Part shown: in pieces, positions 23,346-35,690 of the stretch | Layout of the letters: the number at the start of each line of letters is the position of its first letter | How positions within the stretch are numbered: position 1 is the stretch's first letter | NCBI GenBank assembly: GCA_030674185.1 | Contig: CM060307.1 | Coordinates: 36,605,901 to 36,669,900 of the forward strand | Source of the DNA: Monoplex corrugatus | Taxonomy: Eukaryota; Mollusca; Gastropoda; Littorinimorpha; Ranellidae | Direction of reading: 5' to 3' | DNA: 64,000 nt | Program-made: the position numbers and the translations under genes | Notes under the pieces: generated by a model | What the model was told of the DNA's origin: nothing | The model's database searches: none | What the model saw: only the letters and a program-made list of their open reading frames with translations

Positions 23346-23576
23346 ACTCATTAATTATGAAACTTCTGCCAGCTTCCTAATTTTCTCAGGAAGATAAGAT
23401 TTCAACTTTGAAGTTGAAAACACAGTTCTCCAATTTGTCTTTCCGAAAAGGAATATTTGTAACAATATGCTTCCTTCTTTCCCCCCTCCCCTTGTTCCAT
23501 TTTTCACTCTCGTCCCATTCTTATCAAGCACATGGAATGATGGCTGGTATTCTGGGAAACCTAAACATATTTATAA

Positions 23577-23845
<269 letters not shown>

Positions 23846-24241
23846 GGACAGCTCCCTTCACTTGGCAAAATAGCTATCGTGTGGCATATGAAGCTGGAAA
23901 ATGACTGGCCAGTCAATGTAAGGCATTGTTGCTCTGGGTCCCATCCAACAACGTATGGTGTTTCTTGTTAAAGCATGCACGCACGGAATAACGCCCTCAT
24001 GAATGAAAACAGTACGCAGTGGAACTGGGCGATCACATAATGCTGCAAGGAAAACACTGACAAGATCTAACTTTTCTTTGCTTATGACATAAACATCTGG
24101 AAACTTGAGTAGCTAATATCTGTAAGAATATATTTTTTACAGGTGGTACGTAAGACAAACGTGGGATTCGGAGACCGGAGCGACAGAATGGCATATACTA
24201 TGTCTGAAATTAATATTTTCAGCGTCATTATTTTGAAGTAT

Positions 24242-24248
<7 letters not shown>

Positions 24249-24283
<35 letters not shown>
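24249..24283. repeat. (CT)n
   Basis: Pure CT tract of about 17 units. Confidence 0.95.
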
Positions 24284-24284
<1 letters not shown>

Positions 24285-24452
24285 AGTATTATGTGTGTAG
24301 AGTCGCAAGCACCAGCTGGAGAGACAGGTCTACTAGAACGTACTACTACTATCCTTGACTAAAAGAGTTTTGAAATTTGTGAACTCTCTCTACCTCACCC
24401 TCCGTCCCCTCTCTCTCTCAAAACCACGTACACACACAAGTATATGTGCGCT

Positions 24453-24455
<3 letters not shown>

Positions 24456-24503
<48 letters not shown>

Positions 24504-24545
24504 CAGACAGACAGACAGACAGACAGAGACAGAGACAGGAGGGAG
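24456..24545. repeat. (GA)n(GACA)n
   Basis: About 22 GA units followed by about 7 ACAG units. Confidence 0.95.
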
Positions 24546-25255
24546 ACAGATAGACATAGAGAAATTCCCCAAATCGGTAAAAACTGCGGAAATGGGATGG
24601 AGGTGGGGGGGGGGGGTGATGAGGCCGGAAGAAAGTGGGCACAGGTAGGTCACAGGAGGGGTCGGGGATCAAGGGGAGGAGGGGAGTGGAGGAAGGAAGA
24701 CGATCAGGACAAAGACGCACAAGGCGACCATCTCCTTCACGCAGTCTTCAAGTCACTGAACGAACCGTACGTCTACCACTCTGACTCGCAGGGAGACAGA
24801 AGGTTTTAGTTCAAAAAGTCAACTCAACTGTATTACTCTTGTTTTGTTTTTGTTTTCGTATTTAAATTGCGATTACTATACTGCACAATGTTGCACTCTA
24901 ATGTACTGTGTCTGTGTTTGCTTATCTATTCATTCATTCATAGATGTACCTATTCATTTTCATTTCTGATTTCTATTTATCATTTATTTATTTACTTACT
25001 TTTAAAAAAAAAACTCTATTCATTCGTCGTATTTGCCCCAACAGATTTCCTTCCAATGAAAGTGTAGCTCTATGAGACCTTTGCTGATACATGTATGTTA
25101 TTTTAGGCTACCATGACCCCAGATTTGGTCAGGTTACCTCAAGTAACATACACATAGAACCAGCTGATACAGATCTCTCAAGATTATACAAATCAATTCA
25201 TTTAAGGGATGCTGCTGACTGATTGTTGCAGACAGCACGTCAGCTCATGGTTTAA

Positions 25256-25450
25256 TTAACCCTTTAACTCCCGCACCCTATCCACCACTAGTAAAAAATG
25301 TGACACTTGACTCATTTACTCTATCCAATAGCTTCCTTCGCAGGAAGCTGGTGGATAGGGTGAAGGAGTCAAAGGGTTAAATTTCTGAATCGCTATCATG
25401 GTTGACAAAGCACGGTGGTAGTGGACAGGCTGAGGGAGACAAAGGGTTAA
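25256..25450. mobile_element. TTAA foldback element copy 3
   Basis: The outer ends TTAACCCTTTAACTCCC and GACAAAGGGTTAA enclose a short arm, an inner palindrome centred on CTTCGCAGGAAG, an internal AAAGGGTTAA, and a long arm with ATCATGGTTGACAAAGC. The element is 195 bp. There is no coding capacity, so it is a non-autonomous MITE-like unit. Confidence 0.8.
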
Positions 25451-25644
25451 GCACTTATTTCAAAAGCGTGTCCACCTCTAAGGAAACACGAAGCACAAAC
25501 AAGCTCAACGTTTACGGCGTGCTTATGAATACACATAATATATGTTTGACGACACATGGTGAACCATACGCATAAATTCACGAACATATCTGCTGGAAGA
25601 TTGAGATTAGCTGAAAGTAGCCACACACTCAACCGCACATTCAC

Positions 25645-26055
25645 CGCTTTACGAGGAAACTTATGATGTCTGGAGTTCAGTCCCAAGCCGCAACATAAAA
25701 CTGGCTTGTTCGCTGCCCACCTTAACCCTCTGACTCCTGCAACCTACCCATCAAGTGCAGTAAATTGACCCTTTGACTTCCTTCCTCTATCCACCAGCTT
25801 CCTGCAGGAAGCTCGTGGTTTGGATGAGGGTTTTTTGCTTTGCTAGCATGGTTCACAGTGCAGGATGCTAGTGGACAGGGTACGGGACTCAAAGGAATAA
25901 TACTGCGATCTGATGGTATTATGAGTGTTCCATAGGTCTTCCCTCCCCCTCATTTCAGGACAATAACAGTGCGTGGGTTCTGGGGCAGATTCAAGGAGTT
26001 CGTCATATAAATGATGGGTACAGCGCATATATATGGATTTTGTCTGAATACAACA
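25645..26055 (+). mobile_element. SINE-A copy 6, split by a TTAA foldback
   Basis: The head half (25645-25721) and the body half (25901-26055) are separated by a TTAA foldback element at 25722-25900. The head ends in GTTCGCTGCCCACC and the family continues there with TTAA in other copies. After the insert the family resumes with CTGATGGTATTATG and GTTCCATAGGTC. The insert therefore occupies the native TTAA of the SINE. Confidence 0.75.
25722..25900. mobile_element. TTAA foldback copy 4, inserted in SINE-A
   Basis: The left end TTAACCCTCTGACTCC lies exactly at the TTAA present at this point of SINE-A; the right end GGGACTCAAAGGAATAA has a mutated TTAA. Inner palindrome CCACCAGCTTCCTGCAGGAAG is followed by the long arm TTTGCTAGCATGGTTCACAG. 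The insertion point supports TTAA target choice. Confidence 0.8.
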
Positions 26056-26644
26056 ATAAAATTGTTGAATTATTAACTCCAACTCTAAAGAACACCAACT
26101 CGATTAATTTCGAACATGTTCGTTACGCAACTGTCTCCACAGGACGACCAGAGGGGTGGTGGTGGTGGAAGGGAAGGATAGAGAGAGCGGCAGATGAGGG
26201 CGGAAAAATGTCGTCGTCGGTCTTTACGTAAACAAAACTGCAGTCTACATCCCGTCTTGTGCACACACAAAAGTGTGAACTTGCAGTGAACCTTCAGGCT
26301 GCAAATCAATCACCACAGTGGCGGGAAACACGAGGCTGACACAGCGGTGAAGAAAACATCCCTGCACGGCTTGCAATCGGCACTTTGATAGATCGACCCT
26401 CACTGCCCTTGTTAGACCGTTTTCGCGTTAATAGGGGAGAAAAAAAAATCACACATATGCCCTTCTCTCCCTCCTCAGGGCAAACGATCATCCATCATAA
26501 TGTACAATAATTATTATCATACCGTGCAAGTACGCCAAAGACTGAACAAACAGTGGTGGTGACGATACACACTTTACTACAACAGGTATACTGTCTGTGG
26601 GAGTGTCAGAGGGAATGTGGCGGTTGGGGATTTTAGGGCGCGCA

Positions 26645-26652
26645 CGTGCGTG

Positions 26653-26693
<41 letters not shown>

Positions 26694-26720
26694 TGGTGTG
26701 TGTGTTGTGTGTGTTCGTTC
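26645..26720. repeat. (GT)n
   Basis: About 20 GT units plus interrupted GT. The downstream flank (TTCGTTCTTTGATTTAACAT) matches, inverted, the flank of the CA tract near 23660. Confidence 0.9.
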
Positions 26721-26810
26721 TTTGATTTAACATCTTTTCACTATGAGTGATATTAGACGAGATGTGTATGTGTGAATTCACCTTAGTGTCCATTACTAAC
26801 GTGGATTTTT

Positions 26811-27085
26811 AAGAAAATATGTGGGAGGTAATTGGATAGATAATGGAAGATCTGGAATTCGATCCTGCTCAGGTACTTCTTGTTTCGAGGGTAAAAGGTG
26901 GAGATTTTCCGATCATCCAAGTTACATGTGTGCACACCTGCTGATGTCTGAACCCCCTTTGAGTGTACATACACATGCAGAACATCAAATAGACACGTTA
27001 AAGATTCTTAACGTTATGTCGGTGTCCGGTGGCTTGTGGAAACGCGAGAACACCGAGCATGCACGCCCACCGAAGAGGCAATAAT
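26811..27085 (+). mobile_element. SINE-B copy (near full length)
   Basis: The plus strand has a diverged tRNA head with B box AATTCGATCC, then GGTGGAGATTTTCCGATC, GTGTGCACACCTGCTGATG, ACACATGCAGAACATCAAAT, ACGTTAAAGATTCTTAACG, GTGTCCGGTGGCTTGTGG and GAGCATGCACGCCCACCG. This order of blocks matches, from memory, a SINE body common in gastropod genomes. No search was run. Confidence 0.8.
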
Positions 27086-28340
27086 GCAGACTGTGCAGTC
27101 ACATACTGCCTGCACAGTGTCTACAAAATAACTTTCGTATACACGCATCTAAAACAATGAGATCTTTAAAATCGCTCATGTCATTATGAACATTAACAAC
27201 AAAAGATTCCAATGAATGAATTATGGCGATGCTCAAGTTGACATACATTGATCAAGAAATTTTAAAGTAATAAGGTTTTTGCCCTGACGAGGTAGCTCTA
27301 CATTTGTATGCCTGTTATACCACATTTTCTTTTCTCATTCACAAAGTGATAAAATCTAATCCAACTTTTGAAATGTATCAATTATAACAATCGGTTAATT
27401 TATGATATGAACAGGTTATCGGTCAAAGTCTGTGCGTAACTCGGGAGTCGCTGTGGAGTGAGGACGCATAAATCTCAAAACAATGAGTCCAGGTTTTCGA
27501 GGATGGCTCCCGCTCCAGTCTCATTGCTTTACCTTTCCCAACCCGAAGCAAGGCGCCACCACTATTTCCTCCCCTTCAAAGTAGCTACAGTGCAGTATGC
27601 TTATGCTTGCACATAACACAATCTCTCTTGGTGCTGACCTGATGAATGTGTTCTGTCAGAGAGCGTGGCTTGCTCACGCCCACCCTCCACTACAGGGCTT
27701 CCTGTTTTGAGTGGTGGTGCCCCGCTTTGCCTGGCACTTTCTATCACGACATGTTATCTTGCAACAACACTCAATGCTGACGGAGACAGACACAGAAAGA
27801 AAGAGAGGGGGGATGCCGGGAGAGAGGGAGAGGGAGGGCGGGCGAGGAGGGACGGAGGGAGGGAGCAGCAGAAACAATAGGACCAACGAAAGTATTCTGG
27901 ATCTGATAACTCCAGACCTTTAGTACTTTTCCTCTCCCCACTCTTCCCTTTACTTAATTTTACATGCTAGAGATCGTTTTAACCTTTTTTTTTATTTTCT
28001 TTTTTTTTACATATATATAATATATATAATTAGCCGTCTATTTACTTATTTATTTGTTCATTTTTTATTTTGTACAGCGGGATTACTTAAACTGTGACTG
28101 TATGAGTAATTATGTATTTTCAATCACAAATGGTTTTTGATCACAACAAATCTGTGTATTAATATCATTATGAATTGATATGCTATCATTTGACTCAATA
28201 CCAATGTAATGCATTACGGATTACACACAAGCACATGTTCGCTTCCTCTCTCTCTCTCTCCTCTTTTATTTTTCCCTCTTGTTTTGTTCTTTTTTCCCCC
28301 GTTCGTTTTTTTTAAAGCACTGTCTTTTTTTATAACTAAT
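27086..28340. other. No gene recognised
   Basis: Unassigned. GA/GGGA-rich tract at 27790-27870 and AT-rich sequence at 27985-28100. Confidence 0.5.
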
Positions 28341-28342
28341 CC

Positions 28343-28472
28343 CTCTCTCTCTCTCTCTCTCTCTCTGTGTCACACACACTCACTCACACACAAACGCACG
28401 CACGCGCGCGCATACGAACGCGCATGCACCGGGCGCGCGCGCGCGCGCGCACACACACACACACACACACAG
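28343..28472. repeat. CT, CA and CG cluster
   Basis: (CT)n, short CA, CACG/CGCG-rich (28400-28450) and CA. CG-rich alternating sequence is a Z-DNA candidate. Confidence 0.9.
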
Positions 28473-28584
28473 GCACAATGACAACTCGATGCAGAAGCTG
28501 TTTGCAACGAAGTGGTAGAGCACTACAAGCAAACTGGGCCAACAGGACAGCAATTGCAAAGCGACGAAAATCAATTTGCTCATG

Positions 28585-29025
28585 GCACTCACACTTTACA
28601 CAATTGACAACTTGCGATGCAGGCCTACTGTTGTTAAAGTACTACCAGGGTGACCTATTGTGTTAAGACACTTTTCAGGTCGTAAGTCACGACACACTGC
28701 ACTTTACACTTGAGGGGTACTGCTACTGCTTGTGTGATCTACTATGTTAACACACTTTTCAAGTTACAGCTCAACACTTGTAGTTAACTGTTAGTGTTAC
28801 TACTTGTGTGACCGGCTGTAGCAACATGTTCAAGTCATAAGTCAACAACACACTTTATGCACTTGACATTTGTGGTGTGCTTTTTTTTCCCTACTTGTGA
28901 CCAATTATGTTAAAACCACTTTCACGTTATAGCCATTTACATTTACACTTTACACTTGAGGTGCACTGTTTCTACTTATAAAACCTACTATGTTAATACA
29001 ATTTTCAGGTCATAGGTCAACTTTT
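28585..29025. repeat. Degenerate tandem repeat, 70-92 bp
   Basis: Five copies of a TTTTCAGGTCATAAGTCAAC-like phrase at about 28671, 28757, 28828, 28920 and 29001 alternate with CACTTTACACTTGAGGTG and ACTTGTGTGACC phrases. Spacing varies (71-92 bp), so the array is old. Confidence 0.7.
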
Positions 29026-29091
29026 CCCCTCCCCCTCCCCTTTCATGCATAGATCTGACTGTTGAAAACACTGAAGTTATTTTGCTTAACA

Positions 29092-29278
29092 TTAATCCTT
29101 TGATTTCCGCACCCTGTCCACCAGCATCCTGCATTGTCAATCACGCTAGCAAATCAAAAGCATAACCTTTTGACTTCTCACCCTATCCACCAGCTTCCTG
29201 CAGGAAGCTGATGGATAGGGTGAGGGAGTCAAAGAGTTTTTGCAGTTGGTGGATGGGACATTGGAGTCAAAAGGTTAA
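29092..29278. mobile_element. TTAA foldback element copy 5
   Basis: This copy is in the opposite arm order: long arm first (TTAATCCTTTGATTTCCGC, ATTGTCAATCACGCTAGC), then an inner palindrome with CAGCTTCCTGCAGGAAGCTG, then a short arm TTTTTGCAGTTGGTGG ending AAAAGGTTAA. The family is therefore asymmetric and inserts in both orientations. Confidence 0.8.
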
Positions 29279-29329
29279 CTGAAGTTTCTTTGCTGTTCTT
29301 CATTACAGTTAATTTTCCTTATGATGGTC

Positions 29330-29700
29330 ACTAACCTTGTTGTTATTTAAAGTTATTTTGTTGTAATTCTTTTTCATATGATGTTGGTGGCAATTAGGCT
29401 CTGGTGTCTTTGTTAAGCATGATTAGTATGTATTACTTGATTAAAAATGATTTTTAAAAATATGAAAGAAAAGCCTTTGTGTTGTTCTTATTCATTAAAT
29501 TCATTCTATGTTGCTTTGTTGTTGTTACTCTGTCAGTATCTGTTAAAGTTATTGTATTGTTGTTTACTAAAATTACATTGCTGCTAGTCATTAAAGGTAT
29601 TTGCTGCCAGTCATTAAAGATATTTTGTAAAATTTACCTTGCTGTTAGAGTTACTTTGTTGCTAATAACTAAAGTGACTTTACTGTTGTCCATGGGCCTG
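29330..29700. repeat. Degenerate 27-33-bp T-rich tandem repeat
   Basis: Repeated variants of TTACTTTGTTGCTAGTCATT followed by AAAG. The hydrophobic peptide that can be translated across it is an artefact of the TTG/CTT-rich unit. A TTAA foldback (29092-29278) separates it from the preceding satellite. Confidence 0.6.
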
Positions 29701-30478
29701 TGTGACCAAAATAATTTATGGAAATATTACAGATCAGTGTTTGATTTGTTTGTTTGTTGTTTGTTGTTGGAAGAGAAGGGGGGAGAGAGAGGGATGGAGA
29801 GAATGTGAGCGTATGAGTGTGCGTGAGTGCATGTGTGTGGTGTGTTTGTGTTTGTGTGTTCCTAAAATCTTTTTGTTTGTTTCTTTATGTAGCGTGTCTG
29901 TGTTGCAAATGATTGATTGAACAATCAATCAATCAGACTGTAACAGTCTTGGCAAATAACTTTTCAATCAACATAATGTTATAGCTTTGCTAAATTACTG
30001 TGCTTTGTGTCGTCAAATCATTACCCCCATGGCATATTTACATATCACTCATTCCTGCTGAGATATGCAAACACCAATCACACATACATATTTAGGAAGA
30101 TTTATTCATCAATAATCTCTGATAAAAGCATTTAAAGGTGATGATGATGACGATAATGATATAATAATAATTAATAATTATAATAATAACAATAATAACA
30201 AGAGGAAAAAAGAAGAATTGTAGTAATAATAGAAACTATAACAATAATTGTAACATAATGAGCACATCTACTGCCATTTCTAAACCAGTACCATGAATAT
30301 GTTTTAAACTGTTTTCATAAAATATAAATGCACACAAAATGCATAAAAAATAGTGATGAGTCACTTGAAAGTTACTTCATCTTCGGAAGACATTTTCTAA
30401 AACAAAAAGACATACTTTTACAGTGTCTATTACACACATGTGCATGAACACGCACGCATGCAGCATGAACGCACACTT

Positions 30479-30479
<1 letters not shown>
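29701..30479. other. No gene recognised
   Basis: AT-rich sequence with (ATTG)/(CAAT) words at 29908-29935 and (AATAAT)-rich sequence at 30150-30220. Confidence 0.5.
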
Positions 30480-30553
<74 letters not shown>

Positions 30554-30565
30554 ACACACACGCAT
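30480..30565. repeat. (CACG)n(CA)n
   Basis: Five CACG units, then about 30 CA units. Confidence 0.95.
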
Positions 30566-30951
30566 GTATATCATACTCTATAAACAGCTGCACAGAACTG
30601 TTTAAAACAACTTGACATTTGGAACAATTGATGTACGTATGTAAAATATTACACTTTTGTGTAGGCCTATATATACATGCACAGGCACAAGCAAGAGTGT
30701 ATTTTTGTGCACTTTTAATCGCAATGTGTTTAAAACTCATGTAACAGCCATAAAAACATAACAGAATTGACTGTAGCTTAGTAGTGTCTGCTCATGTGTA
30801 TTGGAACGTTCCTGCCTCTACAAGTACAACTCACTCCTGTAAATGTAACTATGTAGAAGGGAGAGCAGAGAGTGCATGAAGCAAAACATTTGTCTTGTCA
30901 TCACTTACATAATCACATCTATGCAGGGAGGAATAAGGAATGAGGAATGAG

Positions 30952-31045
<94 letters not shown>

Positions 31046-31050
31046 GAGAC
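30952..31050. repeat. (GA)n(GACA)n
   Basis: About 28 GA units followed by about 9 ACAG units. Confidence 0.95.
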
Positions 31051-31314
31051 AGGTGTAGGAGGGGTGGAGAAGGAGTACAGGGATAGCAAAAACAATTGTT
31101 GGTCCCTGAATAGTATGTTACCGACTAATCCACAGGTGTGGAAGTTTGGGGGGGGGGAAGGGGGGGGGGGGATTCTAAAACAAAAAAGAAGAGAAAGTGG
31201 GGGTGGGGGGTGGGAAAGGCTAAAGACAGAAATTAAATTATGTACATGAAACAATGGCCAACATAGTGTTCTGTCTTTGCAAACTACTTGCATTAAAACA
31301 ACAGAAATTATGAG

Positions 31315-31370
31315 GATGGGAGAGAGGGAGAGAGAGAGACAGAGACAGAGGCAGGGGAGGGGATGGGGAA

Positions 31371-31426
<56 letters not shown>

Positions 31427-31455
31427 AAGACAGACAGAGACAGAGAAGAGAGATA
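31315..31455. repeat. GA-rich tract
   Basis: Interrupted GA with the longest pure run at 31375-31423. Confidence 0.95.
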
Positions 31456-31555
31456 ATACAATTATAATGAATGTTGTTGGCTGAAGTAAAAGCAACTTAA
31501 TTTTCAAATCAACCAAGTGCTGCTAATCAGTAGATACAGTATACGTTTAAAACAC

Positions 31556-31556
31556 A

Positions 31557-31609
<53 letters not shown>

Positions 31610-32116
31610 CCATACACACACACACGTGCAGACACACCCTACAACTCCAGTTAACCTCACATGCAAAACAATACCGTGAACAATGTATATATTAGATAAA
31701 GAAAGTGCACTGAATAAAACATATCACAATCAATCACATGCATGCATGAGTGCACGCGCGCACACACACACAACACACACACACACACACTACACACACA
31801 CACGAGAGAGGAGAGGAGGAAGCGGGAGAGGGAGGGAGGGAGGGAGAGAGGGGAGGGAGGTAGAGGGAGAAGCCACACTAACACCTTCACGTGATATATA
31901 CAACACTGGAACACTTATAAATAACAGAAAAGTTCGCATGTGCGCACGCTAACACACACACACACAACACACACACACACACACACAAGGGGGAGAGAGA
32001 GAAGGCGGGGTAAAAGACTTATAGGTCCCTATCCTACTTGAACTGTCAGACAAGCAACACATGAATCAAGTGAACAATGAAATCACACGACAAAAATCAA
32101 CAACAACAACGCCCAC

Positions 32117-32157
<41 letters not shown>

Positions 32158-32175
32158 CACACACACACACACATC
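31556..32175. repeat. Four CA tracts with GA-rich interludes
   Basis: CA at 31556-31627, 31755-31803, 31950-31988 and 32118-32173; GGGA/GAGA-rich at 31804-31870. Confidence 0.9.
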
Positions 32176-32859
32176 ATGGCAGCTGTCCACGATATGGTTT
32201 AGATTACCTCAGAACACAAGGGACAGTGGCTGTGAATGCGTGCGGTGGCCACCAGCATGACTACCACGGGTCAAGGGACTGACTGGCCCTCACTAGCTGT
32301 AGCACACACACAACTGACCACCGTCCGACAGCACATATACACACGAACGCTCGGTCAGTTCCACCACTCCCTCCTACCTCAGCTGTCCAAAACATCGAAA
32401 AAGACGGCGCCTCTAAATTTCGATCCAGACTCAATGGCCAAAGTTCTATTTTCACACCAATGTAGTCCAGGGTGTCACAAACCCGTACAGAACTAGCCAC
32501 CCCCACCGGATACGACCCATGTCAGAAAATGTCTTGGCACCGATAGAGATAATCTAGACGGCCAAATTCCAACACACTGACTAGGGTTTCTGTTTCACCA
32601 ATATCTCTTCTCTCGGATCACACAGTGGAAACGAAAGCTCAGGTGAACGAACGAACGAAGCAACAAGTGTGCACTTCCAAGATGTTGCCGTAATATACGT
32701 TCATTCACATTCTGTGTCGTAGTGGTTGGAGAGCTGGTTCCGTCAACAAGACCCAGGCCCCCCCAGTGAACATGGTGTGGCGAATGCTTAGTGAAGCGGC
32801 GAGTGGTTTCAGTACACACGTGCTATCAACAGACTGGCGAACAACGCACTGGCAGGCGT
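32176..32859. other. No gene recognised
   Basis: Unassigned sequence of balanced composition; (CGAA)n at 32645-32660. Confidence 0.5.
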
Positions 32860-33160
32860 CGACTCGCTGCTTGCAGGAAAGCCATCAACACAAGCGCCGC
32901 TACTCGCACGGTTCAAACCAGCCACAGCACACGTTTGTTTCTCTGTACTCCGCTACAAAGATAACGCCGGCGTCGGCTCAACAAGCTTGCACTTTCGGGG
33001 TGTCGGCGGGCTCGTTCGGGTCGGCCGGAACGAGGAGTAACGACGGATAGGGCCATAGACTAAATCACGCCACAGACATTTTTATCTCTGTTTTATGTCT
33101 CTGATCGCGGGCGCTATCGGCTCTTTACGCCGTTATAATAAGCTTCTGAAGTGCTGTTTT
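32860..33160. other. CpG-rich segment without a recognised gene
   Basis: CpG is frequent here (for example GCGCCGC, ACGCCGGCGTCGGC, GTCGGCCGGAACGAGG, TCGCGGGCGC), unlike the AT-rich flanks. It could be a CpG-island-like regulatory segment or a GC-rich repeat. An open frame overlaps it (32766-33050, plus strand) but has no recognised domain. Confidence 0.35.
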
Positions 33161-33205
33161 AATAGACATGACCACCCTCTCCAGTAAAAACGCGTATGTT
33201 ATCGA

Positions 33206-33293
33206 ATGAGAGAGAGACAGACAGACAGACAAACAGAGAGAGAGAAAGAGAGAGAGACAGAGAGAGAAGACAGACAGACAGAAGAGAGAGAGG

Positions 33294-33330
<37 letters not shown>
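33206..33330. repeat. GA/GACA-rich tract
   Basis: Interrupted GA and GACA sequence, with a pure GA run at 33299-33330. Confidence 0.95.
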
Positions 33331-33332
<2 letters not shown>

Positions 33333-35064
33333 TCTCAAGTTATCAGTTATATAAACTTACGCTATATTAGACAAGCAATTTTCTTAAAACTTGGTTTTCA
33401 GAAAACAACGGAAAACTAATACAATTCCTCAGACAAAAACATACCCCTGAAATATTCCTGACGCAATCAATCCACATGTGATGAAAATGAAAGATCATCG
33501 ACTGTGTGACAGTCACAGGTTGATGCCTAGCAATAAATGAATTTAAATGTGCTTTCAATCAAACATCAGGATATGGGGACAAAGAAGACAACGTTCTTTA
33601 TAAAACCACAGAACAAATTTGCTTTAGAGCAATGCATTACACTGTTTTGGATCTTTCCCTCTCCTCTCTCAAAACGTTTGAATGACAAGCTAAATATTGT
33701 AATTCTGACTGTAAAGAATAGAGCTTATGTCAGAAATGTCAGAGTTAGAAATGGCAAGTACCTGTGACTAGTTATATTTTGGATGATAAAATGTACATAA
33801 CAACGATGCATGATTGTGCGTCACTGCACATCAGTTCAGGGGATAAACAAAACCGTTTTAAATAAAATTGGTAGTAGTGGAATGAAAAGAGCGGTCACAC
33901 ATTCTTAATACTCTACACAATTATGTAATGGCATGAAAGCAAACTTTTAAAATATTGTTCACAATTTCTGTTATATTACAAATTTTTTTATTAGCTCGTT
34001 TTGCCCACACTGTGCTGTTCAGAAGACTGTGAACTTCTTAAGTGGGCGCGCTTGCTGTGCATTTTCATGTTTCTATCACAGACACCCCTTGAGTGGAAAC
34101 AAGAGTATTTCTGTATATCAGACTGAAGACAAGGGTCATATCTTATTGACTAAAACGAGATATTCACATTCTTACGATAAATTATAATATGATGTTTGAA
34201 CAGTACACGTATCATACTACCCTACTGAGCTGTTTCCACCAAAGCATTGTCTCACAGAGTTCCTGAAAATGGACCCGTTATCGCCTGTGTTAAATTCTCG
34301 GGTAAACTTTATTATATTCACTAGTACACTACTTATTATCGCCACAACAACTACACAATGGTTAATCTCAACCAATAACTCCAGGTTCACGCTTGGTACC
34401 TGTACATACCAGCCTGCCAAATAACCAAGTATAAATCATCAAAAAGGCTTTAGTTCAAGTTTAGAAACTGATTACTACACAAAACTGAGTCAGACTATAA
34501 CATGCTCCTTTTCACCTTCATAAAAGAAGAGGGGGAAAGCCATAAGGGGCGCCACACTAGAGGGACAGGCGCGAGAGCGAGAGACGGACAGAGAAATTCG
34601 TTTCTAGCACCTAAACTGTCTGAGAAGTATGTGACCCACGTTTTTGTTCGGTGAGGACAGAAGAAGAAAGTATGTTTTATTTTCCATGAAGTAAAGAGAG
34701 ACAGAATGGAGTCAGACAAATGGTAATGTTAAGCATTCTAGTAACACACATTAACTAGTAAAGATTCGTGGTACATCTGAAGGTATTAAGACCCAGGGCA
34801 GTAAGAAAGGTGATACGTTTTTTGCTGAAGTTGATTAATTAAATAAATGCGATATATTCATCATTCTGTGTGTGACTGTTTTTGACAATCATATCTAGTG
34901 TGCTTAGTGCATTTCTGCTCGTCCCTCTTTGTTGTTGTTGTTGTTGTTTTTGTGTGTGATTTCTTCTTAGAGAAGCAATTCTGTATAAATATCCCCCAAA
35001 TCTACTAGACAATGTTGTACGCATATAAGGCTATCAGATGAACATTTTTTTTCCTGTTACAGCT
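33331..35064. other. No gene recognised
   Basis: The longest stretch with few repeats. Open frames are under 80 codons and show no domain. (GTT)n at 34929-34950. Confidence 0.5.
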
Positions 35065-35332
35065 GGTGGATACAAATTTTTCCTCCCACGGCATTTCCGT
35101 AAATCACCAAACCCAGACATGGCTTAGGAAATCTTTGTAGCGTACAAATTATGTTGTTCGAGCATATACACACGAAAAGGTTTAGGCACTAGCATCCTGA
35201 GGTCTGCATATGTTAACCTGGAAGACTGGAAAAATCTCCACCCCTAAACCGTCATGGGGTACCTAAACAGGTTCGAACCCAAAACTTCCATCTGAAGTTT
35301 CAGTGTCCTGACCACTTGACTATCATAGGACA
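35065..35332 (-). mobile_element. SINE-B copy with complete tRNA head
   Basis: On the minus strand the A box GATAGTCAAGTGGTCAGG and the B box GGGTTCGAACC are well kept. They are followed by GGGTGGAGATTTTTCCAGTC, GTGTGTATATGCTCG and GGGTTTGGTGATTTACGG. It is the best head of this family in the window. Confidence 0.8.
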
Positions 35333-35479
35333 AGGAAATTCTGGTTAAGAAATACATTTCATCCACACTTCCTCCCCTGTTACCAGACTTTATCATCTTC
35401 TGTGCAATGCGAGACAATGATAATGCTATCTTATTCTTGCATAAGGTAGAAGTTGTTAAATGAAATCCATATTTTCTTA

Positions 35480-35690
35480 AGTCGCCGTTGCTTCCATGCC
35501 GGGTATTTTCGTATATCTAACACGACTTACAGGTTCTTTAACTGCATAATTTGATAGTCTGCACGCGTATATATGGGGGCAGGTGTTGATAGGGAGATCA
35601 GAAAAATCTCAAAACTTCATCCCACCCTGGTGAGAAATGCCAGGGGTACTTTCAGTATAAACAGTATCCTCACCTTCTGGAAATTCTGTG
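35480..35690 (-). mobile_element. SINE-B body copy
   Basis: The minus strand carries GAGATTTTTCTGATCTCCC, TATATACGCGTGCAGAC, CAGTTAAAGAACCTGTAAG and ATACCCGGCATGGAAG in SINE-B order. The head is not recognisable. It follows the previous SINE-B after about 150 bp in the same orientation. Confidence 0.7.

Noticed and set aside
29479..29808. 109-codon hydrophobic frame resembling a membrane protein
   Set aside because: The hydrophobicity comes from a T-rich degenerate tandem repeat.
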